From contig NZ_JACKSH010000039.1 of assembly GCF_025821625.1 (NCBI RefSeq), positions 63,443-100,704 of the forward strand: DNA of 37,262 bases, given 5' to 3'. The notes under the pieces were generated by a model. That model did no database searches. It saw nothing but the letters and a program-made list of their open reading frames with translations, and was not told the origin of the DNA. Below, one piece after another: positions 17,126 through 24,885 of the stretch (positions within the stretch are counted from its first letter, which is position 1; each line of letters begins with the position of its first letter). This DNA comes from Mycolicibacterium pyrenivorans. GTDB taxonomy: Bacteria; Actinomycetota; Actinomycetes; Mycobacteriales; Mycobacteriaceae. Both the position numbers and the translations under genes were made by a program.

Positions 17126-18345
17126 TTTCGCTTCGCGGTCCGCTTCTGCAGAAGCACCGACACCGTCAGCACGGCGATTCCCGCCAACGCGAGCAGCGCG
17201 CCCGCGGCTGCCGGTGCCGTGTAGCCGAGACCGGCGGCGATCACCATGCCCCCGACCAGCGCGCCCGTCGCGTTGCCGATGTTGAGCGCTGAATGGTTCA
17301 GCGCCGCGGCGAGAGTCTGGGCGTCATGGGCGACGTCCATCAGCCGGGTCTGCAGCGCCGGGGCGACCGCAGAGCCCGACGCGCCGATGCCGAAGAGCAC
17401 CACCAGCGCCGTCCATGGGTTGTGCGAGGCCACGACGAAGACGGCGAGTACCGCGCTCAGCGCGCCCATCGACAGGTACAGCGCCCGGATCACCGAGCCG
17501 TCGGCCAGTCGGCCGCCGAGCAGGTTTCCGGCGACCATGCCGAGACCGAACACCATGAGCGCCACCGGGACCAGCGCGCGCGGCATGCCCGCGACGTCGG
17601 TCATCGTGGTGGTGATGTAGGTGTAGACGGCGAACATGCCGCCGAAGCCGATCATGCCGACCAGCAGCGCCAGCCAGACCTGGACGCGGCGCAGCGCGGT
17701 GAGTTCGGCCAGCGGACTGGTCGACGGGATGAAGCGCAGCTGGAACGGGAGCCAGAACCACAGTGCCGTCAGGGCGACCACGCCCACGGCGACCACAAGG
17801 CCGAAAGCGGAACGCCAGCCCAGTGATTGGCCCAGCCAGGAGGCCATCGGCACGCCGAGCACCGTCGCGATCGTCAGCCCGGACATCACGTGGGCGACCG
17901 CCTTGGCCCGGTTCTGCGGACCCATCAGGTGAGCGGCCACCAACGCGGCCACGCCGAAGAACGCCCCGTGCGGAAGACCCGCGAAGAACCGGGCCGCGAT
18001 CAGCGTCTCGTAGGTCGGTGCCAGCATGCTTGCCAGGTTGCCGAGGGTGAACACCGCCATCAGCGCGAGCAGCAGCTTGCGGCGCGCCATCCTCGCGGTG
18101 ACGGCGGCGATCAGCGGGGCGCCGACGACGACTCCCAGCGCGTACGCCGAGATGACATGTCCCGCTGCGGGTTCGGACACACCGAGGCCATTCGCGATGT
18201 CGGGGAGCAGGCCCATGGCGACGAACTCGGTGGTGCCGATGCCGAATCCACCGAGTGCGAGCGCGACGACGGCGAGCCAGCGCACCACCGGATCGGGCGC
18301 CACCACCGAAACGGGGCCCGAGGCGCGGTCGAGGGTCACGGTCAT
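17059..18345 (-). CDS. MFS transporter, DHA1-like efflux family
   Basis: A 428-residue, probably 12-TM permease of the inner membrane. The first helix motif GGFGIGTTEFVAMGLLPDIANGLGVSEP and GAPLIAAVTARMARRKLLL (loop 2-3) are typical of drug or arabinose-efflux-like DHA1 carriers. ATG 18345 is chosen because MTVTLDRASG is followed at once by the first helix; the frame open to 18741 upstream is a shadow. It overlaps the upstream aldolase-like gene by ATGA. The last 22 or so residues are hydrophilic and encoded within the LysR 3' end, suggesting a lost earlier stop. The substrate is unknown. It does not look like a BenK-type benzoate importer. Confidence 0.85.
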   Translation of the reverse strand: MTVTLDRASGPVSVVAPDPVVRWLAVVALALGGFGIGTTEFVAMGLLPDIANGLGVSEPAAGHVISAYALGVVVGAPLIAAVTARMARRKLLLALMAVFTLGNLASMLAPTYETLIAARFFAGLPHGAFFGVAALVAAHLMGPQNRAKAVAHVMSGLTIATVLGVPMASWLGQSLGWRSAFGLVVAVGVVALTALWFWLPFQLRFIPSTSPLAELTALRRVQVWLALLVGMIGFGGMFAVYTYITTTMTDVAGMPRALVPVALMVFGLGMVAGNLLGGRLADGSVIRALYLSMGALSAVLAVFVVASHNPWTALVVLFGIGASGSAVAPALQTRLMDVAHDAQTLAAALNHSALNIGNATGALVGGMVIAAGLGYTAPAAAGALLALAGIAVLTVSVLLQKRTAKRNYSRVRSTSRTLAISADPRVLE

Positions 18346-18680
18346 AGTGCTCGAACAGCGGTGACCGCGGGCCTGCTCAGCGTGACGGCGACCTCGGCGA
18401 GACGACGGATCCGGCCCCAGTCGCCTCGGCGGACGGCATCTGCCGGGTGCAGGACCATGTCGGTGTAACCGTCGTCGAGCAACTGCATGGCTTCCGGTGC
18501 TGTCGCCACACCGGGCAGGTGGGGGAGTTCGGTGTCGCGCATCGCCGCGCACAGAGGCGCGGCGCCGAGGGTGGCGACCAGGAACTCCGCTCCCACCGCC
18601 CGTGCGAGTGCGGGCTGGTCGCGCACGCTGATCACGGGCATCACCGGTGCGACGTCCAGCAGCGATCTCGGTTCCTTCAT
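18342..18680 (-). CDS. Shrunken KDPG-aldolase-like protein lacking catalytic residues
   Basis: About 112 residues from ATG 18680 (MKEPRSLLDVAPVMPVISV). Three blocks align by eye with Eda (2-keto-3-deoxy-6-phosphogluconate aldolase): the first strand (APVMPVISV), the GAEFLVATLGAAPLCAAMRDTELPHLPGVATAPEAM region, and the C-terminal RRGDWGRIRRLAEVAV. The intervening stretch that carries the catalytic Glu is missing, and the Schiff-base Lys of KFFPAE is replaced (MVLHPAD). It is half the usual 205-215 residues, so aldolase activity is very unlikely. It is coupled to the MFS gene by ATGA. An alternative GTG/ATG start lies further upstream (18716). It may be a decayed gene or a repurposed fold. Confidence 0.6.
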   Translation of the reverse strand: MKEPRSLLDVAPVMPVISVRDQPALARAVGAEFLVATLGAAPLCAAMRDTELPHLPGVATAPEAMQLLDDGYTDMVLHPADAVRRGDWGRIRRLAEVAVTLSRPAVTAVRAL

Positions 18681-18720
18681 CTGGACAACGGTAATCCCGG
18701 ATAAGGTACTTCTCAATCTG

Positions 18721-18745
18721 ACTTATGTATTTGAAAATCATAAGT
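18721..18745. promoter_or_regulatory. ACTTATG-N11-CATAAGT dyad, probable ROK operator
   Basis: Perfect 7-base inverted arms, ACTTATG (18721-18727) and CATAAGT (18739-18745), with an AT-rich 11-base centre. They lie between the divergent ROK regulator and the aldolase-like/MFS pair. Size and position fit an operator for the adjacent ROK protein controlling both directions. Binding is inferred. Confidence 0.55.
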
Positions 18746-18766
18746 GTCTGGAGTTAGGCTCCGCCC

Positions 18767-19951
18767 GTGCCCTTGTTCCGGACGGCGTCTGCGGTTTCTG
18801 TCGGGGACCTGTATGCCCTGATCAGGGACAAACGCGAGGTGACGCGCGCCGAGGTCGGCAAACTGACCGGGTTGTCGCGGACCGCGGTCTCGGCGAGGGT
18901 GAGGGAACTCACCGCACGCAACCTGGTCTTCGAGCGGGAGCAGGCGGTGTCGACGGGTGGGCGGCCTCCCGCGCTGCTGAGCTTCAACGCCGACGCCGGG
19001 GTGGTGCTGGCAGCGGCCATCGGCGGCAGCCGCGCACGGCTCGGGGTCTGCAATCTGGCCGGCGACGTGCTGGTAACCGCCGACATCGATCAGGAGCCGG
19101 GGCTTCGCGCCGAGGATCTGATGCCCGATGTGGTCAAGCGCCTGGATCTGATGCTGGCCGACTCGGGCTACTCGCCGGCGCAGGTCTTCGGTGTCGGGCT
19201 CAGCCTGCCCGGCACCGTCGACCGGCAGCGGGGGTGCAGCGTCGACACGCCCGTGCTGAGCGGCTGGGACGGGGCACCGCTGGTGCCGTACTTCCGTGAG
19301 CTCACCGACGCGCCGGTGGTGCTGGACAACGACGCCAACGTCATCGCCCTCGCCGAATGGCGCGCCGGAGCAGGCGGCTTCCACGACATCGTGGTCATCA
19401 AGGCGTCGACCGGCCTCGGGGCGGGCATCATCGCAGGCGGGGTGCTGCAGCGCGGCGCGATCGGGGCGGCAGGCGAGTTCGGCCACGACAAGACCGCCGC
19501 GGCGGCGGGGCGGGTCTGCCGGTGCGGCGACACCGGATGCCTGGAGGCCGTCGCCGGCGGCTGGGCGTTGGTGCGCAGCCTGCGCGAGGAAGGCAGGCAG
19601 GTCGGGAACCTTCGCGACGTCGTCGAGTTGGCACACGGTGGCGACGTGTTGGCACGGCGGTTGATCCGCGACAGCGGCCGCCACGTCGGCGAGGTGCTGG
19701 CCGCGGCGGTCAACCTGCTCAACCCCGCTGCGCTGGTGGTGGCGGGCGACGTCGCGGGCGCCTACGACTTCTTCGTCGCCGGGCTGCGAGAAACGTTGTA
19801 CGGCAACGCCACAACGCTGGCCACCAGAATGCTCGAGGTCGTGCCGGCCGCATTAGGGGACCGGGCCGGGGTCCTCGGCACCGCCATGGTGGTGCTCGAC
19901 CAGGTCCTCGGCCCCGAAACCATCGATGCGCTGGTCACTCCGTCGCGGTGA
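18767..19951 (+). CDS. ROK-family transcriptional regulator
   Basis: A 394-residue protein. Residues 10-62 are a winged HTH (VGDLYALIRDKREVTRAEVGKLTGLSRTAVSARVREL, then STGGRPPA). The rest is a ROK sugar-kinase-like domain with VLDNDANVIALAEW, STGLGAGIIAGG, and the zinc motif GHDK...CRCGDTGCLEA. The start is GTG at 18767, as no ATG fits. ROK repressors usually respond to sugars or sugar phosphates, which suits the neighbouring aldolase-like gene and efflux carrier. Kinase activity is not expected in HTH-bearing members, though some keep the ATP site. Confidence 0.9.
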   Translation: MPLFRTASAVSVGDLYALIRDKREVTRAEVGKLTGLSRTAVSARVRELTARNLVFEREQAVSTGGRPPALLSFNADAGVVLAAAIGGSRARLGVCNLAGDVLVTADIDQEPGLRAEDLMPDVVKRLDLMLADSGYSPAQVFGVGLSLPGTVDRQRGCSVDTPVLSGWDGAPLVPYFRELTDAPVVLDNDANVIALAEWRAGAGGFHDIVVIKASTGLGAGIIAGGVLQRGAIGAAGEFGHDKTAAAAGRVCRCGDTGCLEAVAGGWALVRSLREEGRQVGNLRDVVELAHGGDVLARRLIRDSGRHVGEVLAAAVNLLNPAALVVAGDVAGAYDFFVAGLRETLYGNATTLATRMLEVVPAALGDRAGVLGTAMVVLDQVLGPETIDALVTPSR

Positions 19952-20042
19952 TCTTCGGCGCGTATCCGACTCTGCCGACGGATGTTCCGTAGGCTGCTTG
20001 AATCGTTGAAGCATCGTTTGATTGGGAGACCGGCGGGTAACA

Positions 20043-20600
20043 ATGACGGTTGTGAGCCACGAGGAACGTGTGGTGCTGCTCGACGAAGCGGGCAATGCCG
20101 TGGGCAGCGCCGCCAAGGCCACCGTGCACCATGCCGAAACGCCGTTGCACCTCGGATTCTCCTGCTACCTCTTCGACGGGACCGGCCGCGCGCTGCTGAC
20201 CCGGCGGGCGCTGACCAAGCAGACCTGGCCGGGGGTGTGGACCAATGCCTTCTGCGGTCATCCCGCGCCGGGGGAGTCCGTCGAGGATGCGGTGCGCCGC
20301 CGCGCCCGTCAGGAACTGGGAACCACGCTCGCCGAGGTGGTCTGCGTGCTGCCCGATTTCCGTTACCGGGCACAGGCCGCCGACGGGACCGTGGAGAACG
20401 AGGTCTGCCCGGTTTTCTGTGCCTTGGCCGCGAGCCGGGTGGACGCCGCCCCGGACGAGGTGATGGACCTGGTGTGGGTGGGCTGGGACGACGTGCGCGC
20501 CGCCGCGGCCCTGGACTGGGCGATCAGCCCGTGGGCCCGCAGCCAGGTGCCGCTCCTGGATGCCGCGGGTCTGCCGTCGTGGGCGCGTCCAGCGGCTTGA
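20043..20600 (+). CDS. idi: Isopentenyl-diphosphate delta-isomerase, type I
   Basis: A 185-residue Nudix-fold enzyme converting IPP to DMAPP for isoprenoid chain starting. Key residues follow E. coli Idi: C71 in TNAFCGHP, E118 in VENEVC, and metal ligands H29, H36, H73, E120. ATG 20043 gives MTVVSHEERVV; the frame is open 7 codons further up, but GGCGGG lies just before 20043. It faces the carotenoid genes tail to tail and plausibly supplies their precursor. Its last 77 bases overlap the 3' end of the Rieske/DUF5914 gene on the other strand. Confidence 0.93.
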   Translation: MTVVSHEERVVLLDEAGNAVGSAAKATVHHAETPLHLGFSCYLFDGTGRALLTRRALTKQTWPGVWTNAFCGHPAPGESVEDAVRRRARQELGTTLAEVVCVLPDFRYRAQAADGTVENEVCPVFCALAASRVDAAPDEVMDLVWVGWDDVRAAAALDWAISPWARSQVPLLDAAGLPSWARPAA

Positions 20601-21627
20601 GCAGATCCGCCGTTTTATCGGTGTCCTGCCTGCGCACCGTGTGCAGGCGCTCGGCGTAGCGCAGATCGTCGCGCCACAGTCGGTGCGCCGCGCGGCGCAT
20701 GAACGGTGTGATGGCCGGTGCGGCACGTAGCGCACGGGCGAACCCCGGACGGTCGGAGTGCGCGATGACCGCCTCCAGAACTGTGCTTCGGGGCTGACCG
20801 TCCGGTCCGAATCCAGCTGGCGTGGCGTGGGTTTCGACGACGCTGCCGGCGCCTTCCCCGTCGACGATGCGCATGACCAGGGTGCGCGGCTCGGGACTGG
20901 TGAACTCGGCGATCACCGGGACGCCGAGCCGTCCGATGCGGAACGTCACCGCGACCAGGAAGCGGTCCAGTTCGTCGGGCACCACCTCACCGTCGGGCGG
21001 CGCGCTGAGGACCTCGAGTCGGGTGAACGAATAGGGATGGAACCAAGCGCCGTGCCAGGGATCCATCCGGTTGGCGATGATGTCGGCGGGTTCGCAGGTG
21101 CCGGTGAGGCTGGTGACGGCGGCGATTTGCGGACCCTCGGGCCGCACCGGCAGGATCGGCGCCGGCGTGGGCGCCGCCCCGCCGATGCGGTCGAGCCGGA
21201 CCCAGGCCAGCACGCCGTCGTCGTACGCGGGCAGTGCCGGCCAGTCCGGCCGGGAGCGGCCGGTCAGCCGCAGGCCGTGCCACGGACAGATCAGGGCGCC
21301 GCGGTCCACGGAGCCGGTGCACAGGTCCGCGCCGAGGTGCGGGCAGCGGGCCGGACCGATGAGCAGTTGACCGTCGACACCGCGCCAGCACACCAACTCG
21401 GCGCCGGCCACGTTGGCGCCGTGGGGCTTCGAGGCGATGTCAGAACTGGCGGCGACGACGAACCAGTTGCCGCCCGGCCGCTTCTGCGACCGTGCGAGCG
21501 CCGCGTCGATCACCGACGGTGACGCCTGCCGATAGGTCGGGGTTTGCCGCGCCCACGGCGTGCGCGGCAGGATCTCGAACGGCCACGCCTTACGCGCGGA
21601 GGTCGCGAACCGGTTCAGCCCGTTCAC
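20524..21627 (-). CDS. Rieske [2Fe-2S] protein, DUF5914-like, coupled to crtU
   Basis: A 367-residue protein. An N-terminal Rieske domain carries C95-P-H97 and C114-P-W-H117 (RCPHLGADL...ICPWHGL). The C-terminal part contains NRMDPWHGAWFHPYSF and a lipid-binding-like beta region, resembling oxygenases with a catalytic domain but without the standard DGYH iron site. Its ATG overlaps the crtU stop, so the two are made together. The context predicts oxidation or hydroxylation of the carotenoid formed by CrtU. No reductase is encoded nearby. The C-terminal 25 residues lie inside the end of idi. DUF5914 membership is from memory. Confidence 0.75.
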   Translation of the reverse strand: MNGLNRFATSARKAWPFEILPRTPWARQTPTYRQASPSVIDAALARSQKRPGGNWFVVAASSDIASKPHGANVAGAELVCWRGVDGQLLIGPARCPHLGADLCTGSVDRGALICPWHGLRLTGRSRPDWPALPAYDDGVLAWVRLDRIGGAAPTPAPILPVRPEGPQIAAVTSLTGTCEPADIIANRMDPWHGAWFHPYSFTRLEVLSAPPDGEVVPDELDRFLVAVTFRIGRLGVPVIAEFTSPEPRTLVMRIVDGEGAGSVVETHATPAGFGPDGQPRSTVLEAVIAHSDRPGFARALRAAPAITPFMRRAAHRLWRDDLRYAERLHTVRRQDTDKTADLLKPLDAPTTADPRHPGAAPGCGPTG

Positions 21628-23159
21628 TGCGATGTCCCCCTCTCGACGCGGCCGGCGAGATGGCGCAGGACGCGTGACCGTCCGCGCACCGGCACGGTGT
21701 ACATATCGTGCCCCCTCACACCGAAGTGGTCGAGCAGGGCGTTGGCTGCCGCCAGACCCGTGGTGGCGGCGCGCTCCATCAACGCCACCGGCAGGTCTAT
21801 CCGGATGCCGTCACCGGCCAGCGCCAGACCCGGATACGGACTGATCACCGACGGCCGGCTCCCGAAATCTCCCGGCGCCAGCCGGGGACAGTCGTTGCGG
21901 CACAGTGTCTGTTCGAAGACGACGCGAGCCGACGAGGTCTCCGGATACAGGGCGTGCAGCCGGGCCACCAGGTCCCGGCGCAGTTGCGGGGTGTCCTCGG
22001 CGACCGAATAGGCGTGCAGTTCGACGACGGACCCGCCGGTGCGCTCGGCCCATTCGGTGGCTTCGCGTTCGTACCGGTTCAGCACGCTGACATTGTCCAG
22101 CGGCATCTGACCCCCGGTGCCGAGGAAAGCCGGTCGGTCGGCACGCACCGGACGGTCCAGCCACAGACGCTGCACGAGGAACGGTGCCGCGGTGCCCATC
22201 TGGTCGATTCGGGAGCGCCACCCGGGATCGTCGAGGCCCGTCGAATTCGCCACGATCGACTGCAGGGCTGCGACGTCGGTGGCGAGCACCACGCCGTCGG
22301 CGTCGATGTCGGTACCGGCCTCATCCGTCACGGCGAACCCGCCGGGGGCGGTCACCGCAAGGTGGCGTACCGCTGTCCCGGTGCGCACCCGAACCCCGAG
22401 GTCCTGCAGATGCTCACCGAGGGGCCGCCACAGTGCCATGTCGAAGTCGGCGGTGGCGACGTCGAACACCAGACCTTCGCTGGAGCCGAGGAAGTAGATG
22501 TGGAACATGGTGGCCAGTTCGGCTGCCGACAAGGCGGCCGGGCGGGTGAAGAAGCTGCGGGAGAACACCTCGAAGGCCAGATGCCTGGCGGCCTCGGGAA
22601 AGTTGATGTCGCGCAGGAACCTCTCGGCGTCCAGGTCGTCGAGTTCGTGGTAGGTCTGAGGTACCGACACCGCCGCCAGCGGCGCCGCGGCGCGGGCGTC
22701 GAGGCGGACGAGGTCGCGGAGCCGGAATGTGGGGCTGCGCAACGCGAAAGCCACCGCGTTCAGTGGTGGGGTACGGGGCAGGCCGCGGAACGTGTCGCGC
22801 CGACCCTGCCCGTCGACCAGTGGATAGTCGTCCAGCGGACTGAGCATCGATAGGTCGGGATCGATGCGCCTCAATAGGTTTCGCAGGTTGTAGTACTGAC
22901 GGAAGAACGCGTGGAAGCCGCGGTTCATCGACACCGGTGTGCCGTCGGGCAGCGTCTCGCGCCAGCCTCCGACCCGGCCGCCGAGGTAGTTCTGCTTCTC
23001 GATCAGGTCGACGGCCACGCCCCGTTCGGCGAGCGCGGCCGCCGCGGCCAGTCCCGCGATACCTGCGCCGATGACCACGGCCCGGGGGCGGGTGGGCAGC
23101 GCGGCGGCGTCTGGCAGTCCTGGCGCGGCGGGGTGCAGGACTCGGCGAGAGTCTCTCAC
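21624..23159 (-). CDS. crtU: Carotenoid desaturase/methyltransferase (isorenieratene synthase type)
   Basis: A 511-residue FAD-dependent CrtI-superfamily enzyme. The dinucleotide fold is AVVIGAGIAGLAAAAAL near residues 27-43. Family-specific segments are NYLGGRVGGWRETLPDG, MNRGFHAFFRQYYNLRNLLRRIDP and SRSFFTRPAALSAAELATMFHIYFLGSSEGL. These match CrtU, which desaturates and shifts a methyl to turn beta-ionone rings into aromatic phi rings. GTG 23159 is chosen because it overlaps the methyltransferase TGA (GTGA); the frame runs 15 codons further but inside that gene. Its normal substrate, beta-carotene or gamma-carotene, needs a lycopene cyclase, and the local cyclase seems to be deleted. Confidence 0.88.
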   Translation of the reverse strand: MRDSRRVLHPAAPGLPDAAALPTRPRAVVIGAGIAGLAAAAALAERGVAVDLIEKQNYLGGRVGGWRETLPDGTPVSMNRGFHAFFRQYYNLRNLLRRIDPDLSMLSPLDDYPLVDGQGRRDTFRGLPRTPPLNAVAFALRSPTFRLRDLVRLDARAAAPLAAVSVPQTYHELDDLDAERFLRDINFPEAARHLAFEVFSRSFFTRPAALSAAELATMFHIYFLGSSEGLVFDVATADFDMALWRPLGEHLQDLGVRVRTGTAVRHLAVTAPGGFAVTDEAGTDIDADGVVLATDVAALQSIVANSTGLDDPGWRSRIDQMGTAAPFLVQRLWLDRPVRADRPAFLGTGGQMPLDNVSVLNRYEREATEWAERTGGSVVELHAYSVAEDTPQLRRDLVARLHALYPETSSARVVFEQTLCRNDCPRLAPGDFGSRPSVISPYPGLALAGDGIRIDLPVALMERAATTGLAAANALLDHFGVRGHDMYTVPVRGRSRVLRHLAGRVERGTSQ

Positions 23160-23866
23160 CGCGGCGCCCGGCCGAGGAAGGTGTGCACGATGTTGTGCTG
23201 CCAACCGGGGACCGAGAGGCTGTGCACATCGGTGAAGCCGTTGCGCTGCATCCGATTCCGGAACTCGGCTGCGCCGTCGAAGTCATTGACGCTGCGGCGC
23301 AGGTAGCGGTACAACCCGGCGTCGCCGGAGCGTAGCCGGCCGGCCGGGATGATGATCGCCGAGCTCACCATGTTCCAGATGGCGGTGGCCACCCGGGAGT
23401 CGGACACCGAGTACTCGTGGGCGGCGAAGACACCGCCGGGTCGCAGGAGGGCGCACAACGACTGCAGCACCGCGTCCGGGTCGGCGACGTTGCGCACCAG
23501 ATAGGCCGCCAGGATGCCGTCGAACGGGCCGGCGACACCCGCCTCGGCGAGGCCTTCGGCGCGGCTGTGGACGAAAGTCACCGTCGCCGGCCACTGCTTG
23601 GCCCGCGCCCGTGCCAGCATGCCCGCAGAGCCGTCGGCGGCGACGATCTCGGCGTGCGGTGCGACGTGCAGCAGAGCTGCGGTGGATGCCCCTGTGCCGC
23701 AGCCGATGTCGAGCAGACGTAGGCCACGTCCTTTGTCGGGCAGCTGCATTCGCTGTGCCGACATGCGCAGGTGCCTGTGGTAGCCCGGATTCGCGCCGAC
23801 CAGGCCGTCGTAGGCATCCGCGCCCGCATCGAATGCGTTGGGAACGTCATACGGTCCTGCGCTCAT
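23156..23866 (-). CDS. crtT: SAM-dependent methyltransferase, crtT-like
   Basis: A 236-residue class I methyltransferase of the UbiE/COQ5 type. Motif I LLDIGCGTGAST is at residues 51-62. AEIVAADGSAGMLARAR follows, then FDGILAAYLVRNVADPDAVL (motif II-like) and LRPGGVFAAHEYSV. It lies between the cyclase remnant and crtU, overlapping the former by ATGA and the latter by GTGA. In Streptomyces carotenoid clusters a methyltransferase called CrtT sits beside crtU; I borrow the symbol on that basis, and its exact role in the pathway is not established here. Confidence 0.75.
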   Translation of the reverse strand: MSAGPYDVPNAFDAGADAYDGLVGANPGYHRHLRMSAQRMQLPDKGRGLRLLDIGCGTGASTAALLHVAPHAEIVAADGSAGMLARARAKQWPATVTFVHSRAEGLAEAGVAGPFDGILAAYLVRNVADPDAVLQSLCALLRPGGVFAAHEYSVSDSRVATAIWNMVSSAIIIPAGRLRSGDAGLYRYLRRSVNDFDGAAEFRNRMQRNGFTDVHSLSVPGWQHNIVHTFLGRAPR

Positions 23867-23937
23867 GTCGCTCCCTGTTCGGTCGTGTCCCGGTGGCGTT
23901 CCCGCAGCAGCAGGTACTGGTACCGGTCGATGGTCAC
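23863..23937 (-). pseudogene. crtYc: Remnant of lycopene cyclase subunit gene crtYc (deleted)
   Basis: A 24-codon frame, GTG at 23937 to TGA at 23863, reads VTIDRYQYLLL then RERHRDTTEQGAT. The first 11 residues match the start of actinobacterial CrtYc lycopene cyclases (a D/E-RWQYLL type opening before the first membrane helix). The rest is hydrophilic, as expected of the tail of the second subunit. It overlaps the crtB stop (GTGA) and the methyltransferase start (ATGA), exactly where crtYc-crtYd would sit. The best reading is an internal deletion of some 600 bases joining the two ends of the cyclase pair. Confidence 0.6.
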
Positions 23938-24872
23938 ACCTCCTGCCGGCGGGCCCGCAAGGCCTTGACCAGCCCGGTGCCCGCGACCTGCAGCCGGCGG
24001 GCCGTCGAAACGCGCGCCCGCTCGGTGAACACGGCGAAATCCAGTTCCTCGATGCGGTCCAGTATCCCCGAGTACAACGTCAGCGCGGCGTCGACGCACG
24101 GGCGTGACCGCGGATGCAGCAGCGCGATGCCGCCTTTCGCCTGCGTGTAGATCCGCCGGGTCACGGCGTGCTGTTCGGTCAGGGCCGACCGCACCCGCGG
24201 GTCGGTGCGACGATTCCTCTGGCACCACGCCAGCACGTCGCGGTCGACCCCGTGGCCTGCGAGTTCATCGGCGGGCAGGTAGACCCGCCCGCGAGTCAGA
24301 TCCTCGTCGATGTCGCGCAGAAAGTTGGTGAGCTGGAAGGCTTTCCCGAGGGCAGCTGCGTACGGCGCCGCCTCGTCCCGCGGGGCGACGGTACCCAGCA
24401 CCGGCAGGAGTTGCAGGCCGATCACCTCGGCGGAGCCGTACATGTAGCGGTCCAGCGCGGCTCGGTCGGGATAGTCGGTGACCGTGAGGTCCATCCTCAT
24501 CGAACCGAGAAAGTCGTCGAAGAGCTGCCAGTCCAGTTCGTAGTTGTTGGCGGTGTCCACGACCGCCTCCAGGATCGGGTCGTCTCCGGCCGGTCGCTTC
24601 TCGACCAATCGGGTGAACAGCGCCGTGGCCAGCGCCTGTAGCTCTCGGGCGCGCTGATCCGTGCTGCGCGAGTCGAAACCGTCGAGTACGTCGTCGGCCC
24701 GCCGGGCGAACCCGTACAGCGCATGCACGGCCGGTCGCTGGGCCGGCGAGAGCAGCCGGGTCGCGAGGAAGAAGGTCCGGCCGTGCTGGGCATTGATGGC
24801 GCGGCAGCGGCGGTAGGCCTCCCGCAGCGCCTGGTCGTGCACGCCGGCGGCGTCGAGTTCAGAGCCGATCAC
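23934..24872 (-). CDS. crtB: Phytoene synthase
   Basis: A 312-residue squalene/phytoene synthase that condenses two GGPP to phytoene. The two Asp-rich motifs are ADDVLDG (D60-D64) and RDIDED (D187-D191) following FQLTNFL. YGFARRADD and EVIGLQLLPVLG are also typical. The start is GTG 24872, 13 bases after the crtI stop, with a GGCGGG before it. The much longer open frame upstream is a shadow of crtI. The stop overlaps the GTG of the cyclase remnant. The C-terminal LKALRARRQEV is the normal family end. Confidence 0.93.
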   Translation of the reverse strand: MIGSELDAAGVHDQALREAYRRCRAINAQHGRTFFLATRLLSPAQRPAVHALYGFARRADDVLDGFDSRSTDQRARELQALATALFTRLVEKRPAGDDPILEAVVDTANNYELDWQLFDDFLGSMRMDLTVTDYPDRAALDRYMYGSAEVIGLQLLPVLGTVAPRDEAAPYAAALGKAFQLTNFLRDIDEDLTRGRVYLPADELAGHGVDRDVLAWCQRNRRTDPRVRSALTEQHAVTRRIYTQAKGGIALLHPRSRPCVDAALTLYSGILDRIEELDFAVFTERARVSTARRLQVAGTGLVKALRARRQEV

Positions 24873-24885
24873 CGTTGCCCGCCAA

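Noticed and set aside
17059..18345. MFS gene as a benzoate importer (BenK)
   Set aside because: Its first helix and loop motifs resemble DHA1 efflux carriers, and it is coupled to the aldolase-like gene beside a ROK regulator, not to ben genes.
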